Positions 57,607 to 64,000 of a stretch of DNA of 64,000 nucleotides are shown here, piece by piece. The stretch is taken from assembly GCA_025765595.1 (NCBI GenBank), contig JAIVFH010000116.1, forward strand, positions 36,399 to 100,398, in the 5' to 3' direction. Both the position numbers and the translations under genes were made by a program. Positions within the stretch are counted from its first letter, which is position 1. Each line of letters begins with the position of its first letter. The DNA is from Obelidium mucronatum (taxonomy: Eukaryota > Chytridiomycota > Chytridiomycetes > Chytridiales > Chytriomycetaceae). Under the pieces are notes generated by a model. It searched no databases. It saw only the letters and a program-made list of their open reading frames with translations, and was not told the origin of the DNA.

Positions 57607-59689
57607 AGTTTAAAAAAATCCTTAACCCTGCTTGTGCAATAATTGCCGCACCCAGCAACTCCAGTTCAGACCCTATTCAGGAAATGATTTAGAGTCCAAC
57701 ATGCCTGAGTGTCCAAATTGGAGCAGTTCAAAATCAGGCACCAATTAGAATAGTTAACTGGCCAATTGGGACTCTAAGCTGCCTCCTAATGCAGTCTTAA
57801 CCGCTTTCCATCAGGAATAAACGTCTTCTTTGTCTGATTTGAGAGTGAGCTACTTACTTCATGATTAATCCACAAGGTTGTTCCAAACTCACAAGATCTA
57901 TTAACAATTTCCCACAAGATGTTTTGGGGCTCTGTTAAAACCTTGTTCAAACCTTCAAGGACCACAGCCCTGGTTGCCATTGTGCTGGAGTTGTTTGGGA
58001 TTGCAAGTGTGCCATGGAAGTCAAAGATGGACCTCTTGAAGGATTACCTGCAGTTGAAGTAGAGAAGGGGCTAATGTGTTGGAAGGTGCAAATGGGAGGA
58101 AATGTCCTCCACCAGAAAAGGGACGAACATGCGGAGAAGTGTTCCTGTGCACAACAGCCCTGGGTCTGAGCAGCACGTGCGCAATTTGGGGTCCAATTTG
58201 GGCCCTATTTGGTGTCCAATTTGGACTCCTAATTGGATCTGAATCTGACTGAGAGCAATTTGGAGCCTATTGGGGCTTCCAATTGAAAAAACGCATTTTT
58301 TCATAGCTCCTAATCAGATTTTTGGCTCCTAAGAGGAGCGCTACTAGTGTTTTTTACTCCCAAAAGCAAACCAATTGGACCCATTAGGAGCAATTAGGAG
58401 CACTGATGGGGAGTTTTCCACCAATTAGGACCCTTCACACCAGTGAACATAAAGCAACCAAGAACATTTATTTACAGCAACTTAGCTACAGAAATCTCTT
58501 CCCTTGCAATTGAAACTTTCAACTTAAAATAATTATCAAATGAAAATTTTTCTCAAATCTGCACTTGTACATATTTCCATCCCCAATAAAATTTCATGGC
58601 AAATTTTTTTCCCTTCATCAATTTTGTCTTCTCCAATAATTGTTCAATGCTACTGCCATTTCTTAACTGCACTATGTCAACTTATATAAATTCTTGATTG
58701 CATGCAAACATAGCTACTAACTTTGTAGTGAATAAATTCATGATTGTGAAATCTGAAGCAATTGCAGGTAGCTCAGTCCAACAGAAAATAATTAAAATAT
58801 GTGCGACACAAGTTTGTATTACATCATTCATTAAACCCATTGAGAGGACTGGGCCAACTTTTTCAATTTGAGTGAAAATTTTCAAGCAAAATTTCAGCAT
58901 GAAGGCTCTGAAAATTTTTCTGATGGCTTCAAACCCCACCAGACGCACAAAGTTTTTGAGATTTGGAGTCACAAAAGGGATCCTATTCGGACCCCTCACC
59001 GCTTTTGACTAGCATTAGCTGTACATCCAATTGGAAGTGCATTCGGAGCGCAGTTAGGCCTAACGGACATAGTCCAATTCAGACTCCGATTTGGATGCAA
59101 ATAGGACCCTAGTAATTGGGAGTGCCACTTGCTAAAGTAAGTGATGCAATTCAGACTCCGATTTGGATGCAAATAGGGCCCTAGTAATTGGGAGTGTCAC
59201 TTGCTAAAGTACGTGGTGCACAATACTTCAGCCTTGTTGCTTCTGCGAAAGTAAGCTTGTGTGCGAGCGACGTCCACCACCCCTTTCCCTGAGAGTCATA
59301 TAAGTTATGAGCCCAAACTGCTTGGCTTAAATTCTGATGTGCTGTATAAGTGAGCAGGCTGTTTGGCTTCTCTTTGTTGGCTAGATCAAAGTGTTTGATG
59401 GTTTGATGCCTCAAAGTCTCAGGTGTTGCAGATGCAGTTATCACTGAGGCTGATGATGCTGTGTGTTGCCTTGAGAGATCTGTGATTGCAATGTCGAAGT
59501 TGCCACCAAGTGGGCAACTGTAATTGGACCTGAATTGGATTAAGAGTGATTTGGAGCCTATTGGGGCCTAATTGGTCTGAACTGCATCTGAATCATCTTT
59601 TGCGCGACAATCCAAGGGCTCGCAGATCTTATCTAACTGTGTAAACTTTTGGTAGAATGCTTTCCACTGTTTAATCATCTCAGCCTGGT
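57607..59689. repeat. Diffuse repeat region rich in CCAATTNGGA-type words
   Basis: No gene supported. Words such as tccaatttggactcctaattgg, ccaattgggactctaa, caattaggagc and caatttggagcctattgggg recur at 57690-57790, 58180-58440, 59030-59200 and 59510-59590, on both strands. Probably the remains of a repeat family. Minus-strand open frames at 58682-58999 and 59181-59444 have no recognisable product. Confidence 0.5.
59075..59218. repeat. 72-bp tandem duplication
   Basis: 59075-59146 and 59147-59218 are near-identical (caattcagactccgatttgg to gctaaagtaagtgatg / gctaaagtacgtggtg), differing at only a few bases. It lies inside the diffuse repeat region. Confidence 0.9.
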
Positions 59690-60460
59690 CCAGGCAAATG
59701 TTGCATACCAATGTGACTGGCAAATTCGCTGAAGGATTCTATTATAACGGTCAGGTGTACCATTATTTTCTAATTGTCATGGATGATTTCTCGCGTTTCT
59801 CCTTCTGAAGGTTACTTCCACGCAAGTCACATGCCTTAGCCAAACTACTGGTTGTGATGGCTTTAATTGAACAGACTGTGCACCAACAATTGCTTCATCT
59901 GCTAAGTTAGAGGGATAACGGTTGAAACCATTGTGGTGGATTACCCACACATGGATGCAGTGGCTGAGCGGACTATTGATCATGTGAAGAGTGTGTCTTA
60001 GACAATTCATATTCATGCGTTGTTCTCCAAAGAGCTCTGCCATTGCCGATAACAATTTACCTAATTTATGGTCAAACCAGCACAATGGTACGTTAAGTCT
60101 GTTCTTATGCTATAATGGCATAAAACCTGAAATTACTGAGTCTTTGGGTGTAAGGTTCCTGTGCCTGCCTTCAAGAAGGGAAAGAAAGGAGAATTGTCAG
60201 CAGATGTAGCTATGAAGATTGGATATCACTCTCTGTCAATTATACATGCATCAACAATCATGGGATGCTGAGTTTTGACAGATTTCAAGTACGTTTATGG
60301 AAACGGATTTTCCAAAGACAAAGTCTAAGACCAGACGTTCCAAAGACAAGAGTACTGAGTTGCAATTTCTGAAGGGGGCCCAGGAAGTCCTTATTGCAGA
60401 AGGAGAAAGGGATTTTCACTCAGAGCTAGACAATATGTTATAAGCCCAAGCAGTTAAGTT
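59690..60460 (+). mobile_element. Degenerate Ty1/copia-type retrotransposon integrase fragment
   Basis: Plus-strand frames with many stops show copia-like integrase pieces in order: YFLIVMDDFSR (second catalytic Asp region), then HMDAVAERTIDHVKS (AERT...-type motif), then VFGC-like and KKGKKGELSADVAMKIGYHS (the post-integrase conserved block). Frames shift repeatedly and stops are dense. No reverse transcriptase, RNase H or LTR pair is visible in the window. Confidence 0.5.
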
Positions 60461-60621
60461 AATCTGCACAAGTGAAAATTATTAGAAGTTGCCCTGCCTA
60501 AAGAGAGATTCTGATAGCATGCAATAGCTACAGCGTCCAGGCAGTAAGTCAAACAACAAATGCAGCAAAGAAACCATCAAGCATTGTTTAATAGTGTCTA
60601 TAGCATCAAATGGGCAGAAGA

Positions 60622-61186
60622 TGAGTGATGGAAAATGGGTGGGGGTAGTTGCGCAAGGGATTGCGATCCGCTAACAGGCCGCTTAGCAGGCTGCTTGCAA
60701 CCTGTGGGCAAGCCACGTGCGAGCCTCTAACCAGTGGAAAGGTTCACAGGCCGCAGGCCAGTTGACAGCCAGTGGAGAGCCACTTGTAAGCTAGTGATTT
60801 TTATTCAATAAAACATGATAGATTATATGTATTTAGGTAAAAAATATAAAAACAGAAAAAAAACAAATGCAAAAAGATTCAAGATATTTGTTCCTGAGCT
60901 TGTTTCCTTCGAAATTCACACAGAAACAGACGCCAGTAGAATTTTGCTTGAAGAGTGGGACTTGCTCTGTGCACAATTGGGGATGCGGGCCGTACCTCGC
61001 AAGTGGCTATACCGGTTGCATCACGAGCCGCTCACGGGCTGCTTGCGACCTGCTGACAAGCTGCTAGCGGGCCGCTTGCAACCTGTGCCACGGCCTGTTG
61101 GCAAGCCGCTCTGTACCTTTTTATGTGGGGCGTGAGCCGCAAGCCACTGGTTCACAGGCCGCTACCCCCCAACCATCACTAAAACT
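60622..61186. mobile_element. Possible MITE with GC-rich internal repeats
   Basis: The left end agtgatggaaaatgggtgggggtag and the reverse complement of the right end agtgatggttggggggtag are similar, giving an imperfect terminal inverted repeat. Inside, two direct GC-rich repeats share ggccgcttgcaacctgtg followed by ggcaagcc at about 60680-60712 and 61069-61108, separated by an A/T-rich centre. No open transposase. Confidence 0.35.
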
Positions 61187-61332
61187 CAAGAATAAGTCAC
61201 AAAAATTGTATCAAAGAAGGAAGACAGCTGTTTATTATCAATAAATAATTAAATAAGTAAATAAGTACACATTGCTTAAACCAGGAGAGCACGCGAATAT
61301 CAATTTATTTATTTTATTTTAAATAATATTTC

Positions 61333-62269
61333 TTAATAATATTTTTGACACCCAAAGGCAGGTTCCCTCCTCATCTTCACTTGAGTAATCTGACAAACGG
61401 CTCCAAAGATTTGATGGTGCTCCGATGGGCTTCCACGATACATTTTACACAAGATTTGGAAATCCTTCAACCATCCATTCATAGATTCATGCCTTGACTG
61501 CATCAATGACAAGTTTCGGTTATACTTCTTGACAGCAACAGTGGCAGTCCGACCTTTGATTGGTATTAGGATGCGATCAGGCTCTCCCAAGTACCCACAA
61601 TCAGCATCCACCTTTTCTCCTTGACGAAGCTTTGGCAAAAGGTTTGTCCGAACCATTTTAATATCAGGCCATTCACCGCATGGTACGCCACCAGACACAT
61701 GGACAAATTTAGAGACACCAATTGCACTAGCAACTTGATAGCGAAGGCCAGCATGCTTGAACTTATGACTAAAAAGCCCTTTGTTGAATGGTCGGGTCTC
61801 CTGAATAAGAACGTCAATGCCGTCAACGTAGCACGATGGAACCATGCTGTTCCAACCTTCAAATCTATCCTCAAAATGAATCTAAGAAAATATTCTTTCA
61901 AATACGGATACACCCAAACAGCACAGCAAATAAAATAAAAGTTACCTCATTCATGCCATTGAAGATGCGAATCATTTGCCATACAGTTTGTCGGACTTGT
62001 TTTAAAGGTTGACGATGATGACAACTCTGTGTTGTATTCCTTGAGGAAATTCAGAGACACCAGAGGAAGTGGACCTTAGTTAGCTTGTCAGCCAAGACTG
62101 GCTCTGCGACGATGAGCCAAAGGTCTACAGCTGATTGAATAGAAAGGCCAAACTTAGCCACAAACCGCTGTTTCTAAACAAGCTTCTTGCGGTAGAAGGA
62201 ATCTCCTGACAGATTGAGTAGCGTGGCAGCGCGAGAAACCATGAGGGTGAGTTGCTTGTTCCAGTCCAT
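61333..62269 (-). pseudogene. DDE-superfamily (Harbinger/IS5-like) transposase, interrupted
   Basis: Starts MDWNKQLTLMVSRAATLLNL. The catalytic region is well preserved in the 3' exon: MVPSCYVDGIDVLIQETRPF (first Asp), GLFSHKFKHAGLRYQVASAI, KVDADCGYLGEPDRILIPIK (second Asp) and SRHESMNGWLKDFQILCKMY (Glu), ending FGCQKYY. A canonical intron (about 61945-61882) precedes it. The 5' part has in-frame stops near 62175 and 62050, so it is probably inactive unless those are sequence errors. It lies divergent to the gene at 62866, as in two-gene DNA transposons. Confidence 0.6.
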
Positions 62270-62865
62270 ATGAAAAGAGTTGTTTGATTTTTTGGAAGAA
62301 GTTTTTTGATAAGTGATTGCTCAGCATTTGTTAAGTCTGTAAATGAGTTAGGTCTGTAAATGAGTTTTCAGAGGCTTTCAGTGTCACGTGCCTGTCCGCA
62401 CGACTTACAAGGCATGCGGGTGCTTCACGGCAAATTTACAAGACAATTTGGAGACACTGAAACACAATTTTGAGACACCGAAACACTATTCTGAGCCACC
62501 CAAAGTTGAATCTGAGCCACCCAGTTTGCAAATATATGCAAAACATGCGATTCCATTCAATTCAGCCAGCAAATCACCCAAACTCATCAAAATACTGAAG
62601 GTGCGCTATTCAGCCAATGTTTTCGCAACTGACATTATTTTTTTTTATTTTTTTTTTCACTCGATTCTAAAGAAAAAAACCACACAGTTGTGAACACCAG
62701 GGGATTCTTTTCAGCTACAACAAATAGGTAAGGAATTGCACTTTCATTTTAATGGAAGACACTCATTGAAGATTCATTTCGAATGCCATGCAAATTTTCA
62801 TGGGCTTGTTGAAACAAGGGTATAAAACTTGAAGAAAAAAAAAAACGAACATCCTCAAGTTCAGA

Positions 62866-63876
62866 AATGGCTGGCCAGAATCTTGGTGCTACCCACTGGA
62901 CTGTCGACGACTCCAAGCGCTTGCTACCAATTGTCAAGAAGAACCCTGGCATGAAAGGAGCAGGAGTAAAGCCATGGACGGCTGGTTTGGGAAGTTCAGT
63001 GCTTCTTGCTTGAACTCCAAGTTGAAAGTCTGTCAAACTGCTCTTCAAAAGAATGCTGGTAAGTTCTTTATTGTTGTGTGAGTTAGGAGTTAGTTTCTTC
63101 CTGACATCTGTTCTATTTTAAGATTGGGAGCCAGGGACCAAGAAGCCACCACCTGACATTGCTGGACACCTGAGACAACAAGATGACAAATCTAATGACG
63201 ACAACTATGAAGATGACTCAGATGTTGAAAACTTTGTGTCTTCTCTGCTTCAGGAAGTTAACGGTGCTCCGCCAAGCCCCCACCTGCAAAGAAGCGTCGT
63301 CAGACTGCCCCAACTGTTCCAATCCCAGCCAGTCCAAAGTTTACTGGCGTCGATCCATTTCTGATTCAACGCGTCATGGGTGGCAAGAACTGGAAGAAAT
63401 ACTGTGCTCAAGAAATCCATGAGTACAATGCAAAGATGGGATACAGACCTACTCTGCCTACTGTGACGGCACCACCTCCTGCAACTCAAGTGCAATCATT
63501 GGTCTATTCAAAAGCAGGAGTCAAAGCAGCAAAGAACTTTCACTCCAACCTTCGTCTTCATGAGGTCGTTTGGTGTTGGAGGCACATGAAACTCATGTTG
63601 CAAGCTCCATGTTTGGAAATAAAGTTTAAGAATTCTCTCCAAAATCTCTCTAGTTCCCACAACGATCAGCTCACCTATCTACAGAACCAGCACCACTTCC
63701 AGTCCCTCTACAACAGATTAAGAAGTCTTATTACTCAACATCTGTTAAATTTTCCTGTACCAATTAGTCAGGGAACCCTTAAAAAGCCGGAACGTTCAAG
63801 CATTTACTGTTACACAAGCACCTCAGCCGCTACTACCAAAGCCGCTACAGCTTCTAACTCTACTACAAACAGCTAA
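62866..63876 (+). CDS. Hypothetical protein divergent to the transposase, possible transposon partner
   Basis: Starts MAGQNLGATHWTVDDSKRLL and, after a one-base correction near 62973, reads AMDGWFGKFSASCLNSKLKV. An intron at about 63059-63121 joins it to WEPGTKKPPPDIAGHLRQQ and an acidic stretch DDNYEDDSDVENF. A basic Pro/Lys segment follows (PPAKKRRQTAP), then FTGVDPFLIQRVMGGKNWKK and a Gln/Ser-rich C-terminal part ending ATASNSTTNS. PPAKKRR resembles a nuclear localisation signal. The position 600 bp from a divergent DDE transposase fits the helper gene of Harbinger-type elements, but no Myb-like domain is clearly seen. Confidence 0.45.
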
Positions 63877-63893
63877 ATCTACTTATTAAAACC

Positions 63894-63940
63894 AGTTTAT
63901 TCTACTACAACTACTACTACTCTCTACTACTTGAAACACT
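63894..63940. repeat. Imperfect CTA/CAA microsatellite
   Basis: Repeated ctactacaactactactact just after the stop of the preceding gene, near the window end. Confidence 0.6.
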
Positions 63941-64000
63941 TGAAACTCAACTAACCCCCAACTACTACGCCTCAAAATTTTTTCTGACTTCAACAAAAAT

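Noticed and set aside
59777..60085. Minus-strand open frame opposite the copia-like fragment
   Set aside because: The plus strand carries the recognisable integrase words; the minus frame is antisense to them.

Overview
The window is nuclear DNA from a zoosporic fungus, most likely a chytrid (Chytridiomycota). It has fungal genes dense on both strands with many short GT-AG introns, and also an axonemal gene, DRC2/CCDC65, which only flagellated lineages keep. A GH18 chitinase, a class C (GABA-B-like) receptor, a DUF3431 protein and HIS3 fit the same picture. No genus can be named from the sequence alone.

Layout: 0.2-7.6 kb holds the Golgi SNARE BOS1, three unrecognised genes and a triose-phosphate-translocator/DUF3431 fusion. 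7.8-13.1 kb (minus) is one long locus, or two tandem halves, encoding Sel1 repeats, TIR-like domains and a 2-oxoglutarate/Fe(II) oxygenase. 13.1-34.7 kb is mostly conserved cellular genes: mitochondrial uL22, nucleoside diphosphate kinase, DRC2, PEX2, TAF10, GFA1, a DUF1624 membrane protein, a GNAT acetyltransferase, an HPP protein, chitinase, HIS3, a second GNAT, pelota and an unknown acidic protein. 34.8-49.1 kb is accessory: a second and a third Sel1/TIR/oxygenase locus enclose a gene-poor stretch, a 0.7-kb minisatellite, and a BRCT gene with a large Asn/Gln expansion. 49.3-57.6 kb holds a four-helix membrane protein, a Ser-rich protein, an HGSNAT-like acyltransferase and the class C receptor. 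57.6-64 kb is repeat-rich, with a copia-like integrase relic, a possible MITE, a broken DDE transposase and a divergent neighbour gene.

Pathway links: GFA1 makes glucosamine-6-phosphate, the entry point to chitin, which the GH18 chitinase remodels. BOS1 and the transporter act in the secretory pathway. The main accessory theme is the repeated TIR + Sel1 + 2OG-oxygenase family, present at three loci in 41 kb. TIR-containing multidomain proteins of this layout are not a standard fungal class and are the best candidate for an undescribed system.

Caution: many otherwise well-conserved genes, including GFA1, NDK, HIS3, pelota and uL22m, can only be read through if one base is added or removed at isolated points. 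The protein sequence on both sides stays conserved, so most of these look like assembly indels rather than gene decay. Exon limits below were inferred by eye from splice consensus plus protein continuity and are approximate.
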